DNA of 64,000 nt from an uncultured Chloroflexota bacterium. GTDB lineage: Bacteria; Chloroflexota; Chloroflexia; Chloroflexales; Chloroflexaceae. A program made the translations under genes and the position numbers. A model generated the notes under the pieces. It was not told where the DNA came from, made no database searches, and was given only the letters and a program-made list of their open reading frames with translations. Shown here piece by piece: positions 28,806-36,807 of this stretch (its first letter is position 1; each line of letters begins with the position of its first letter). The stretch is taken from assembly GCA_937120965.1 (NCBI GenBank), contig CAKZKA010000058.1, positions 1-64,000 of the forward strand, in the 5' to 3' direction.

Positions 28806-30554
28806 CTACGCAGAAGCCTGCCACAGCGCCATGCCGAGCCACGAGTGATAGGCCCGTCGCTGCGCATCGTCTGGCGCCTCGACCGGGGCAATGACCGCGC
28901 GGTCGGGCGGCGCCTCGGCCAGCGTCACCGTCGCCTCGATCAGCGCATCGCCCCGGAACAGCGTCAGACGCACCGTATCGCCAGGCTGCCGCTCCTCCAG
29001 CCGCTCGTTGAGCCGTTCGTCGTTCACGCGCCACCCGTCAAGCGCCAGCAACTCGTCGCCCGCATAGACGCCCGTTGCCCAGGCCGGACTGTCGGAGCGC
29101 ACGCTCTCGATGATCGTTCGCTCACCCTGTCGTTTGAGAGCACACCCCAGCCACGCCCGCGGCCCCTTCCGCTCCCAGCGCAGCTCCAGACCTGCCACTG
29201 CCAGGGCGCGGGCATAATCCAGCTCCGCGACACCAGACACGTAACGCGCAAAGAACTCGCTGAACACGCCCTGCCGGTCACCCGTCAGTTCTTCCACCGC
29301 TGCCAGCAGGGCCCCCTCCTCGGGGATTCCCGGTCTGCTCAACGGGTAGGCAGCGTAGAGCTGCCGCAGCAGATCGTCGAGCGAACACCTGCCACCGGTA
29401 AACGCGCGGATCTCCATATCCAGCAGGAAGCAGACCAGACCGCCCTTCAGGTAGTATGAAACGCTGGAATTGGCGCTGTTCTCATCGGGGCGATAAAACT
29501 TGATCCAGGCATCGAAGCTACTCTGCTCCAGGCTCTGGAGCAGACGCCCCGGCTGACTCTGAAGGTGCGCGATCGCCTCAGCCAGCCGCTCCAGAAACCG
29601 CTCAGGCGTCATCAGGCCCGCCCGAACCAGCAACAGGTTGTCGTAGTAACTGGTGGCACCCTCCACCAGCCAGAGCAGCCGGGTGTAGTTCTCGCGGCGA
29701 TAGTCGAAGGGGCCGAGAGGCGCCGGGCGCAGGCGTTTGGCGTTCCAGACGTGGAACAGCTCGTGCGAGGTGAGCGACAGATACCGCTCGTAATTCCGCT
29801 CCGGACGGAACGTCCAGCGATCAACCTGGTTGGTCACACTGTTGCGGTGCTCCAACCCGCCGCCGCGGCCATCGAGCAAGTGCAGAATGAAGGTGTAGTG
29901 ACGGTAGGGCAGACCGCCAAAAAAGTCCCGCTGCACCTCGACAATCCGACGCGTATCGCGGATCAGGCGCGCCTCGTCCTCATTGCCGCGCCCCCAGATC
30001 GCGATGCGATGGGGAATACCGTCCACCTCAAAGGTAAGCAGACGGTGAGTGCCGCACTCAACGGGACAATCTACCAGTTCATCATAATCGGCGGCGAGGA
30101 ACTCGTTGGGCCGATCCGCCGGTTCAAGACCGGTCGTCACCTGCCAGGCGGGCGGCGCGTCGACCCGCAGGCGCAACGGCTCGGCCTCACGGCCAGACAC
30201 AGCCATGAACACACAGGCGCCGTTGAAATAGCCGTGCGTGCCGTCCAGGTGGCTGGTTCGCACCGTCAGGTCATTGGCATAGACCTGGTAGCGCACCTGG
30301 ATCCGTTCTGCCCCTCCAGTTTCGACGCGCCAGGCATCCTTGGCGATTTTGCGCCAGGGCAAGGCGGTACCCGCGGCAGCCGCCCACGCGCCAAACCCCT
30401 GGACGTGCCGGGCGTACTCGCGGATCATGTACGACCCGGGCGTCCACGATGGTAAAATCAGATCGACAAACGCCCCTGCTAGCCCGTCCACCTCGATCGT
30501 GACGTGAAAGAGGTGAGTATGCGGTTGGGGCATGGCGATGGTATAGGTGATCAT
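28806..30554 (-). CDS. M61-family aminopeptidase with PDZ domain
   Basis: A zinc metallopeptidase related to glycyl aminopeptidases. In the 582-aa product the zinc site H-E-L-F-H is at residues 264-268, followed by a W-L-V-E-G-A third-ligand Glu region. The N-terminal beta-sandwich typical of M61 comes first, and a C-terminal PDZ-like domain (G-V-Y-A-G-D-E-L-L-A-L-D-G-W-R-V) follows. There is no signal peptide, so it is probably cytoplasmic. It is a monocistronic gene with a repeat block on each side. Confidence 0.9.
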   Translation of the reverse strand: MITYTIAMPQPHTHLFHVTIEVDGLAGAFVDLILPSWTPGSYMIREYARHVQGFGAWAAAAGTALPWRKIAKDAWRVETGGAERIQVRYQVYANDLTVRTSHLDGTHGYFNGACVFMAVSGREAEPLRLRVDAPPAWQVTTGLEPADRPNEFLAADYDELVDCPVECGTHRLLTFEVDGIPHRIAIWGRGNEDEARLIRDTRRIVEVQRDFFGGLPYRHYTFILHLLDGRGGGLEHRNSVTNQVDRWTFRPERNYERYLSLTSHELFHVWNAKRLRPAPLGPFDYRRENYTRLLWLVEGATSYYDNLLLVRAGLMTPERFLERLAEAIAHLQSQPGRLLQSLEQSSFDAWIKFYRPDENSANSSVSYYLKGGLVCFLLDMEIRAFTGGRCSLDDLLRQLYAAYPLSRPGIPEEGALLAAVEELTGDRQGVFSEFFARYVSGVAELDYARALAVAGLELRWERKGPRAWLGCALKRQGERTIIESVRSDSPAWATGVYAGDELLALDGWRVNDERLNERLEERQPGDTVRLTLFRGDALIEATVTLAEAPPDRAVIAPVEAPDDAQRRAYHSWLGMALWQASA

Positions 30555-30855
30555 TGTTCAGACGAGAGGAGATTCGCGACTGGCGAGGGAGCGACCTTCG
30601 CACACGCTCTCCGCGAGCAGGGGCGTGGAGAAGCGCAGGTTCCCCGTGGTCATTGTCAGAGATTCTCCGGGGAGAGCTGCCTCCTCCCCGGCCCTCCCCT
30701 GCTGGGGCGGGAACCGGTCTCCTCCTCCCGACGGGGGAGGCTGGAAGAGGGGCAGAACGCTGCAAACTCCCCCCGTGGGCAGGGGCCTGGGGAAACCCGG
30801 TTTCCCCAACCCTCCCCTCAGGAAGGGGCATGGGGAAACCCGGTTTCCCCAGCTA
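30555..30855. repeat. Palindrome-containing intergenic gap
   Basis: No gene is seen. Two copies of the 19-bp palindrome with central C occur at 30789-30807 and 30832-30850, the second ending 5 bp before the stop codon of the next minus-strand gene. The left half (30555-30760) is ordinary GC-rich sequence that should contain the M61 gene's promoter; no clear -10 is visible. Confidence 0.65.
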
Positions 30856-32676
30856 TCAGTCCGTATACGGTCGGAACAGACGCTCGAAGAGCAGATCGAA
30901 ATTCGGCGACTCAGAAGAAATACGCTCATAGATCTCCACCACGCGGGCGGCCTGGTCGCGGCGGCGCCACACCGCCTCGGCGAAGCGGCCGTCATTGACC
31001 ACGCCGCGCTGCTGGAGAAAGGCGTAGAACTGCTTGATCGCCGTGCAGATCTCACGCACCTGGCGTGCCGACGTGTTCCCCACCCGGTGCGGATAGTAGT
31101 AGAACAGGCACTCATCGAGGGTGGCGTAGTCGCCCTCGGCGAGGTTTCGCCCGTAGTACGACTCGAGAAAATCGGCGTAGATCGAGAGGGCGCGCACCCG
31201 GGCGCGGGCCGTTGCGGCGCTCTTCCCCATTTCCAGCAGATAATCCTGGAACTGCCCGAGCAAATCATCATTGGCGCCGCAGACATCGTCCGGTTCTGCT
31301 ACATCGAGATCATCATCGAAGTCGTCATCGAAACCTTCGTCGAGATCATCGAGTTCAGCCTCTTCCCAGGCCTCCTGCCAATCGCCAGCGCTCAGCACAT
31401 CGAACACCAGGTCATCATCGGCCTGCTCTTCGGGGGCAACCAGCTCGAGACGGGGAAACAGATCCGGGGCGCGCGCCAGCAGGTCGTTCAGATGGGAGGC
31501 GATGATCAGCTCAACCTCCTCGGGGCGCGCCGACTGTAGCCGCTCAACCGTTTCCGGCGGCAGGAGGGAGAACATCCGATCGCGCGCAGCGAGGATGACC
31601 ATCGGATCGTCCGGGTCAATCGCATCATCATCGCCGGGGACGTCCGTATCCCAGAACTCATCATTCGACCAGTCATCATCATCGTGGTTCAGGCGACTGA
31701 AGAACGGCTGGCGGCCAGGGTCGGCATGAGCCGCGCCAAAGGCCGAGGCCCGCTGCACCTGACCGCTCCAGAGGCCGGCCTCGGCATCGCGCTGCCGGGC
31801 CTGGCGCAAATCGCGCTGCAAGGCGTCAATCTCGGCCAGCAGGGCATCATCGCTGGCCTGGCGACTGTGCCCCTCGGCCGGCGGTTCAAACACCTCGTCG
31901 GCGCCAAAGATATGCAGCGCGCCGATGCGCTGGGTGGTGAGAAACGTGTCGTCCACCAGATGCACGCGGCCATCGCGGAGCACGAGGTGCTGCCAGGGAC
32001 TACCGGGGTAATCGGCGCGCCAGGGAGCGGCAGCAAAAATCGGCAACACCACCTCGCTGCACGGCACCAGGGCCGCCTGCGCGCGACGCACCCGCTCGAC
32101 AATCGCCTCGAGCAGTTCCGCGTCCTGCGCGGCGACAGCGGCGGCACGGAAGGCTTCGCGGGCCTCGCGCTCGATCTCCAGCACCAGCGGCTCGGCGCAC
32201 ACCACCCGCATCACGATGCTATCGCCGGCAACGAACCCGCTCTGCGCGTACCAGGCCCGCAAATTGAACGCCGGGAGCGTGGCGAGGTCCGCCTCGACCC
32301 CGGCAGGGAGCGCGGCCAGGAGCGCGCCGTTGGGGCTTTGCAAAGCGCAGGTTCCGGGGCGCTGGTTCACAAACGGTTGCAGATGGGCCAGGGGCAGCAG
32401 ACCGGCTTCGATGTCCTGCGGGCGTGGCAGGCAACGAAAGCGTAGACCCTCAAGCGCCACACGCAGCGGCACCAGGTGTGTGCGACTCAACCGCAGCCAC
32501 CCCAGCTTCAAGCCATCCCAGCGCAGGCGCTCACGGATAGTTGCGTAGGGGTTCTTGGCGCTGCTTGGACGCCGTTCAAGCACCCGGTCGAGGATGCGAC
32601 GCTCCTCCACCGGGCCATCATATTCGTGGGCCAGGTGCCGTAAAATGCTGGCGATTGTGGGCTCGTGCTGTGTCAT
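30856..32676 (-). CDS. Unknown protein with acidic linker and recombinase-like core-binding domain
   Basis: No family was recognised for the whole 606-aa protein. The N-terminal 60 residues (I-A-S-I-L-R-H-L...) look like a small winged-helix segment. The middle is mixed alpha/beta, with a D-D-D-D-W-S run and then a very acidic stretch (E-L-D-D-L-D-E-G-F-D-D-D-F-D-D-D, about residues 450-480). The C-terminal 130 residues are all-helical and resemble the SAM-like N-terminal core-binding domain of tyrosine recombinases (F-Q-D-Y-L-L-E-M-G-K-S-A-A-T-A-R), without the catalytic domain. A DNA- or RNA-associated role is a guess. ATG 32676 is preceded by GGAG and GGGGG; ATG 32691 is possible. Confidence 0.55.
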   Translation of the reverse strand: MTQHEPTIASILRHLAHEYDGPVEERRILDRVLERRPSSAKNPYATIRERLRWDGLKLGWLRLSRTHLVPLRVALEGLRFRCLPRPQDIEAGLLPLAHLQPFVNQRPGTCALQSPNGALLAALPAGVEADLATLPAFNLRAWYAQSGFVAGDSIVMRVVCAEPLVLEIEREAREAFRAAAVAAQDAELLEAIVERVRRAQAALVPCSEVVLPIFAAAPWRADYPGSPWQHLVLRDGRVHLVDDTFLTTQRIGALHIFGADEVFEPPAEGHSRQASDDALLAEIDALQRDLRQARQRDAEAGLWSGQVQRASAFGAAHADPGRQPFFSRLNHDDDDWSNDEFWDTDVPGDDDAIDPDDPMVILAARDRMFSLLPPETVERLQSARPEEVELIIASHLNDLLARAPDLFPRLELVAPEEQADDDLVFDVLSAGDWQEAWEEAELDDLDEGFDDDFDDDLDVAEPDDVCGANDDLLGQFQDYLLEMGKSAATARARVRALSIYADFLESYYGRNLAEGDYATLDECLFYYYPHRVGNTSARQVREICTAIKQFYAFLQQRGVVNDGRFAEAVWRRRDQAARVVEIYERISSESPNFDLLFERLFRPYTD

Positions 32677-32800
32677 GGCCCCCTGCTCCATCAGATACGA
32701 ATGCTACCGCCCCGGGGCGTGTCTCGCGGGCTAGAGCACTGACTGGAATAATCGACTAAGGCCAGTACTTTTCAAATAAGCCAACCGTCCCCTCCCCAGT

Positions 32801-33001
32801 CATAAGGGCGGACAGGACATCCGAGCCAACGTGGCTTATACCGCATTGGAACGCCCCCGCGCATGGCTCTGGTCTCCCCGCTTCGACAGGCTCAGCGCAG
32901 GCTCTCCAGCGAAGCTGGAGCGGGGCCGGGGGTGAGCACCAACCAGCGCATCCCAACCCCATAACGCCTGTCGGCGCTCATACGTTCTGTCCGCCCCTGA
33001 A
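32801..33001 (+). mobile_element. 201-bp MITE-like element, copy 3
   Basis: Same orientation and length as the other copies, with ends CATAAGGGCGGACAGGAC and GTTCTGTCCGCCCCTGAA. The outer left bases and one TIR base are mutated, and no matching flanking duplication is seen. This suggests an older insertion. Confidence 0.85.
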
Positions 33002-33067
33002 CTAGCGGGGGGGAGGCTGGGAGGAAGGCGAAACGCCCCACACCCTCCCGCGCGGGCCAGGCTCGCC

Positions 33068-33985
33068 TCAATGCAGAGGCCGCGCCGCCCCGAGCGGCCC
33101 CCAGCCAGCAAACAGATCGGGATGCACCAGACGCGCCAGCAATTCCAGACTATCAACAACCCGGGGACCAGGGCGGCTGAAGTAGCTGTTGGCATCAACG
33201 GCAAAGACTCGCCCGCTACGCACGGCGGGGAGCGTCTCCCAGCCGGGGCGTTGCGGTAGCACTGCCAGCGCCTCACTAACTGTTCGCTCGAGATCAAAAC
33301 CGCACGGGGCCAGTACCATCACTTCGGAGGCAAAGGCAACCACCTCACTCCACGCCACCCGCCGGGAGGGCTCACCCGGCGCACCGAAACCCGTCGAGCC
33401 GCCAGCCAGTTCAATCAATTCAGGGAGCCAGTGGCCAGGACCAAAGGGTGGATCGAGCCACTCCAGGTATGCCACGCGAGGCCGGGAAGTTACACGGGCC
33501 GCTCGTTCACGAACCCGCTCGACACGGGCGCGCAACTGAGCGACCAGTTCCGCAGCGCGCGCGCGCCGTCCAGTGGCGTGGCCCACGGCGAGGATGCTAC
33601 CGAAGACACCCTCCAGGTCCGTCGGCTCGAGCGAGAGGATGCGCGGCGCAGCGCTCACCTCGGCCACGGCGCGCTCCACGACACCGAACGACACCGCGCA
33701 GACATCACAGAGAGCCTGCGTAAGCACAAGATCGGGTTGCAGCTCTTCAAGCAGCGCCGTGTTCAGATCATAGATCGAGATACCATCGCGAAGTTGGCCA
33801 CGCACCGCGGCGTCAATCTCCGCAGAGGTCGCATTGTGGTGATCGAGCGCGCTGGAGGTAATGACGGGACGCTGACGCGCCTCGGGCGGATAATCACATT
33901 CGTGCGTTACCGCAACGACGTGATCGCCCAACCCCAGGGCGAAAGCTATTTCCGTAGTGCTCGGCAGGAGCGAGACAATGCGCAT
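33068..33985 (-). CDS. Cobalamin/iron-siderophore-type ABC substrate-binding protein, no signal peptide
   Basis: A 305-aa protein of the BtuF/FepB-like fold. It shows the characteristic R-I-V-S-L-L-P-S-T-T-E-I start, G-D-H-V-V-A-V-T-H-E-C-D-Y-P-P, and the W-L-D-P-P-F-G-P-G-H-W-L-P-E-L segment found in cobalamin-binding members. No signal peptide or lipobox precedes the fold, as in a subgroup annotated as cobalamin-binding proteins of unclear location. ATG 33985 was preferred because GGGATGGGGGG precedes it; the frame allows 33997. No ABC permease or ATPase gene is adjacent, so it is an orphan. Confidence 0.8.
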   Translation of the reverse strand: MRIVSLLPSTTEIAFALGLGDHVVAVTHECDYPPEARQRPVITSSALDHHNATSAEIDAAVRGQLRDGISIYDLNTALLEELQPDLVLTQALCDVCAVSFGVVERAVAEVSAAPRILSLEPTDLEGVFGSILAVGHATGRRARAAELVAQLRARVERVRERAARVTSRPRVAYLEWLDPPFGPGHWLPELIELAGGSTGFGAPGEPSRRVAWSEVVAFASEVMVLAPCGFDLERTVSEALAVLPQRPGWETLPAVRSGRVFAVDANSYFSRPGPRVVDSLELLARLVHPDLFAGWGPLGAARPLH

Positions 33986-34086
33986 GCCACCCCCCATCCC
34001 GGTTGTCTATGGCTTACAGGGTAGCATCCGCGCGATGGTGTGTCAAGGCGAGTGATGGCGGTACAACGTAGGGGCAACCGCGCAAG

Positions 34087-34148
34087 CCCGGGAGCAAGGA
34101 CGTCCCGCCCTCGTCAGCGTGCGAGGGCAGGCTGCCTTCGCTCCCGGG
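34087..34148 (-). terminator. Nested hairpin downstream of pyruvate kinase
   Basis: Outer arms CCCGGGAGCAAGG (34087-34099) and CCTTCGCTCCCGGG (34135-34148) pair with one mismatch. An inner perfect 7-bp stem GCCCTCG/CGAGGGC lies at 34107-34113 and 34122-34128. It sits about 75 bp after the pyk stop on the minus strand and has no U-tract. Confidence 0.5.
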
Positions 34149-34221
34149 GGAGTGCGACGTAATGTGTTGCAGCCACCGGCCGGTTGGCGGAGCGCAGCGC
34201 AACCCGATTCCCCCGCTCGCG

Positions 34222-35649
34222 CTACTCCACGACGATCAGCTTCAAAAAGTTGGTCGGCCCGTAGCGATAGACCGGATGGCCGCCGGTGAGCACAATCGTA
34301 TCCCCGCGCTGCACGATGCCCTGTTCGCGGAGCATCCTCTGGATCTGCTGCTCAAGGTCGTCGAGGCGCTCGGCTTCACTCACCACGAGCGGCGTGACGC
34401 CCCAGTACAGAGCCGCGCGGCGGGCTGTCTCAGCGCTCGGGCTAAAGGCCAGAACCGGCACCCGTGGCCGGTAGTGGGAGATCAGCCGCGCGCTCGCGCC
34501 GCTGCGGGTCAGGGTGGCAATGACCCGCACCGGTACCATCGTGGCGATGGAAGCCGCCGCCGCCGCAATCGCCCGCGGGTTGCTCTGCACTTCGGGAATG
34601 GCCCAGCGCGGCACAGCAATGTCGTTCCCGTGGTACGTCTCGGCGCCTTCGATGGCATCGGCGATCATTGCCATCATCTGGACCGCTTCAGTCGGGTAGG
34701 CGCCAATGGCCGTTTCGCCGCTGAGCATCACCGCGTCGGAGCCGTCGAGGATGGCGTTGGCGACATCGCTCGATTCGGCCCGCGTGGGCCGGGGGTTCTG
34801 GATCATCGATTCGAGCATCTGTGTGGCGGTGATCACCGGGATCAGGGCGCGGTTGGCGGCATCAATGATCTGTTTCTGGATCAGTGGCACGCGCTCCGGC
34901 GGCATCTCCACCCCCAGATCGCCGCGGGCAACCATGATGCCGTCGGCAACGGCCAGGATCTCGGGCAACACCTCCAGGGCCTCGGGGCGTTCGATCTTGG
35001 CGATCACCGGCGTGGTCTGGCCCGCCTGGCCGATCAACGCTTTCACCTGGGTAATGTCGCTGGCCTTGCGCACAAACGAGAGCGCAACGTAATCTACGCC
35101 CTGCGCCAGGCCGAAGTGCAAGTCTTCGATGTCCTTGGACGTGACCGCCGGGGCGCTCACCCGCACGCCGGGCAGGTTGATGCCCTGGTTGGGCTTGAGG
35201 CGCCCGCCATGGAGCACCTGCGTCTCCACCTCGGTGTCGGTGGAGGACAACACCTGTAGCTCGATCAGGCCGTCCGAGACCAGAATGCGGTCACGCGGGC
35301 GCACGTCCCGGGGTAACTCGGCGTAGGTGGTGCTCACCCGTTCGGCGGTGCCGGTGATCGGCTCGGTGGTGATGGTGAAGCGCTGACCTGCCACCAGTTC
35401 CACGGGCCGGCCATCCACCAGCGGGCCGGTGCGGATCTTGGGACCCTGGAGATCTTGTAGAACGGCGACGTGCCGGCCAAGCGCAGCCGCGGCGCTGCGT
35501 ACCAGAGCAATGTTGGCGGCGTGATCGGCGTGGGTGCCGTGAGAGAAGTTCAGCCGCGCAACGTTCATCCCCGCCCTGATCAGATCGGTGATCCGTTCGA
35601 GAGTGCTGGTGGCAGGCCCGAGGGTCGCCACAATCTTAGTCCGGCGCAT
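34222..35649 (-). CDS. pyk: Pyruvate kinase
   Basis: Converts phosphoenolpyruvate and ADP to pyruvate and ATP in glycolysis. The 475-aa protein has the standard barrel start (R-T-K-I-V-A-T-L-G-P-A-T), N-F-S-H-G, D-L-Q-G-P-K-I-R-T-G, the catalytic region A-K-I-E-R-P-E-A, M-V-A-R-G-D-L-G-V-E, and a C-terminal allosteric domain. It ends at about residue 475 without the extra PEP-utiliser domain found in some bacterial enzymes. ComEA lies 43 bp upstream in the same orientation, so the two may be cotranscribed. Confidence 0.96.
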   Translation of the reverse strand: MRRTKIVATLGPATSTLERITDLIRAGMNVARLNFSHGTHADHAANIALVRSAAAALGRHVAVLQDLQGPKIRTGPLVDGRPVELVAGQRFTITTEPITGTAERVSTTYAELPRDVRPRDRILVSDGLIELQVLSSTDTEVETQVLHGGRLKPNQGINLPGVRVSAPAVTSKDIEDLHFGLAQGVDYVALSFVRKASDITQVKALIGQAGQTTPVIAKIERPEALEVLPEILAVADGIMVARGDLGVEMPPERVPLIQKQIIDAANRALIPVITATQMLESMIQNPRPTRAESSDVANAILDGSDAVMLSGETAIGAYPTEAVQMMAMIADAIEGAETYHGNDIAVPRWAIPEVQSNPRAIAAAAASIATMVPVRVIATLTRSGASARLISHYRPRVPVLAFSPSAETARRAALYWGVTPLVVSEAERLDDLEQQIQRMLREQGIVQRGDTIVLTGGHPVYRYGPTNFLKLIVVE

Positions 35650-35691
35650 TGGTTCTCCTGCTCCCCTTCCTGCCCCCGCTCCGTGCCAGAC

Positions 35692-36330
35692 TCATGGACC
35701 GACCGTGACCAGGGGCGCAATCTGCGCGAAGAGTTTCTCGCCAATCCCCGTCACTTCGCGCAGCTCCTCAACTGCGCGAAATGGCCCCTGTTCTGTGCGC
35801 CGCGCTACGATGCGTTCGGCCAGGGTTGGACCGATTCCAGGCAGTTCCTCCAACTCCGCCGCGCTGGCGCGGTTCAAATCGAGCAGCCCGCCAGCGCCGG
35901 TTGTCGGCGCGCCGGCTGCTGCGGGCGCCTCGACAGCGGCTTCGGTGACAGTCATGATATGCACGTGTTGAGCATCGCGGAGCGGCTCGGCCAGATTCAC
36001 CCGTTCGCGCGCAGCGTCAGGACGCAGCCCGCCCGCCGCTTCGACCGCGTCGTTGACACGCGCTCCGGCGGGCAGCCGGTAGACATCAGGGTACCAGACC
36101 GCCCCGCTGATGTAAACCACCAGATCGGCAGGTGGCTCATGTGCGGTATCGAGCGGCGCCGGAATGTCAAGAGGCTCCAGTCCCTCCAATGGATCGGCGC
36201 CTGTGGTCGCGGGAGTAGCCTGGGGGAGCAGCCGGGGCGCGAAGCCGGCCACCAGGATGACCGCTCCCAGGACGAAACACAGCGTTGCTGCCAGCAGTCG
36301 CGGCGAACGCCAGAGCGTTGCAAGGTCCAT
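35692..36330 (-). CDS. comEA: ComEA-like DNA-binding protein (TM - SLBB - helix-hairpin-helix)
   Basis: Binds incoming double-stranded DNA at the outer face of the membrane during natural transformation. The protein has a single N-terminal membrane helix (about residues 13-32), a Pro/Ala linker, an SLBB domain (V-V-Y-I-S-G-A-V...P-A-G-A-R-V-N-D-A-V-E-A-A-G-G), a second linker, and a tandem helix-hairpin-helix (L-D-L-N-R-A-S-A-A-E-L-E-E-L-P-G-I-G). This is the full ComEA architecture. Two ATGs occur; GGAGG fits the second (36330) better than 36333. No other competence gene is in the window. Confidence 0.9.
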   Translation of the reverse strand: MDLATLWRSPRLLAATLCFVLGAVILVAGFAPRLLPQATPATTGADPLEGLEPLDIPAPLDTAHEPPADLVVYISGAVWYPDVYRLPAGARVNDAVEAAGGLRPDAARERVNLAEPLRDAQHVHIMTVTEAAVEAPAAAGAPTTGAGGLLDLNRASAAELEELPGIGPTLAERIVARRTEQGPFRAVEELREVTGIGEKLFAQIAPLVTVGP

Positions 36331-36807
36331 CATCGCCTCCTCGCCTGCGGTAACCAGAGAGTTCGTTGTATGTACCGCTGCGGAAGGCCAGAGGTTCCCA
36401 CCCCCGGTGCACAGCCCTTCCCGGGACGCTCAGCTCTCAGGGAGAGAGTTTTTTTTCAGAGCGCGTCAGGATGCCATCCTCCAGAAACTCTCCACCCAAA
36501 AGCAACGGAGGAAGGCCAGGGAGAGGGCAGCCCTCCCCCCCTTTCATGCCGGCGTTGTGCGGCGCAGCCGCATGGACGACTGAGGTGAAAATATGGGGAA
36601 ACCGGGTTTCCCCATCCCCCTGCCTGTGGGGGCGGCAAGCCCTCCCCACCGGGAGGGTTTGGGAGGGCTGCGCCCTCCCAAGAAAAACCCATGGTCATCT
36701 CGTCGTTGTGCGGCGCAGCCGCAAGGAGGACTGACCGGTCAACACCCGCTTCCCGCAGGGTCGCGTACAATACCGCCACGCATCGGAGAACTGCATATGA
36801 GGAAAGC
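36331..36807. repeat. 477-bp intergenic region with palindromes and a candidate promoter
   Basis: No gene is seen. Contents include a TTTTTTTT tract near 36449, a TGCGGC-GCA-GCCGCA hairpin near 36559, the 19-bp palindrome at 36595-36613 (central G), a GGGAGGGC-TGC-GCCCTCCC hairpin near 36663 and a second TGCGGC hairpin near 36708. A TACAAT motif (36766-36771) lies about 40 bp upstream of the kinase start and may be its -10; no -35 is evident. Confidence 0.65.

Noticed and set aside
26792-28891. Longer start for the P5C dehydrogenase (699 aa)
   Set aside because: The extra 178 residues are translated repeat arrays. ATG 28357 has a good RBS and gives the normal family N-terminus.
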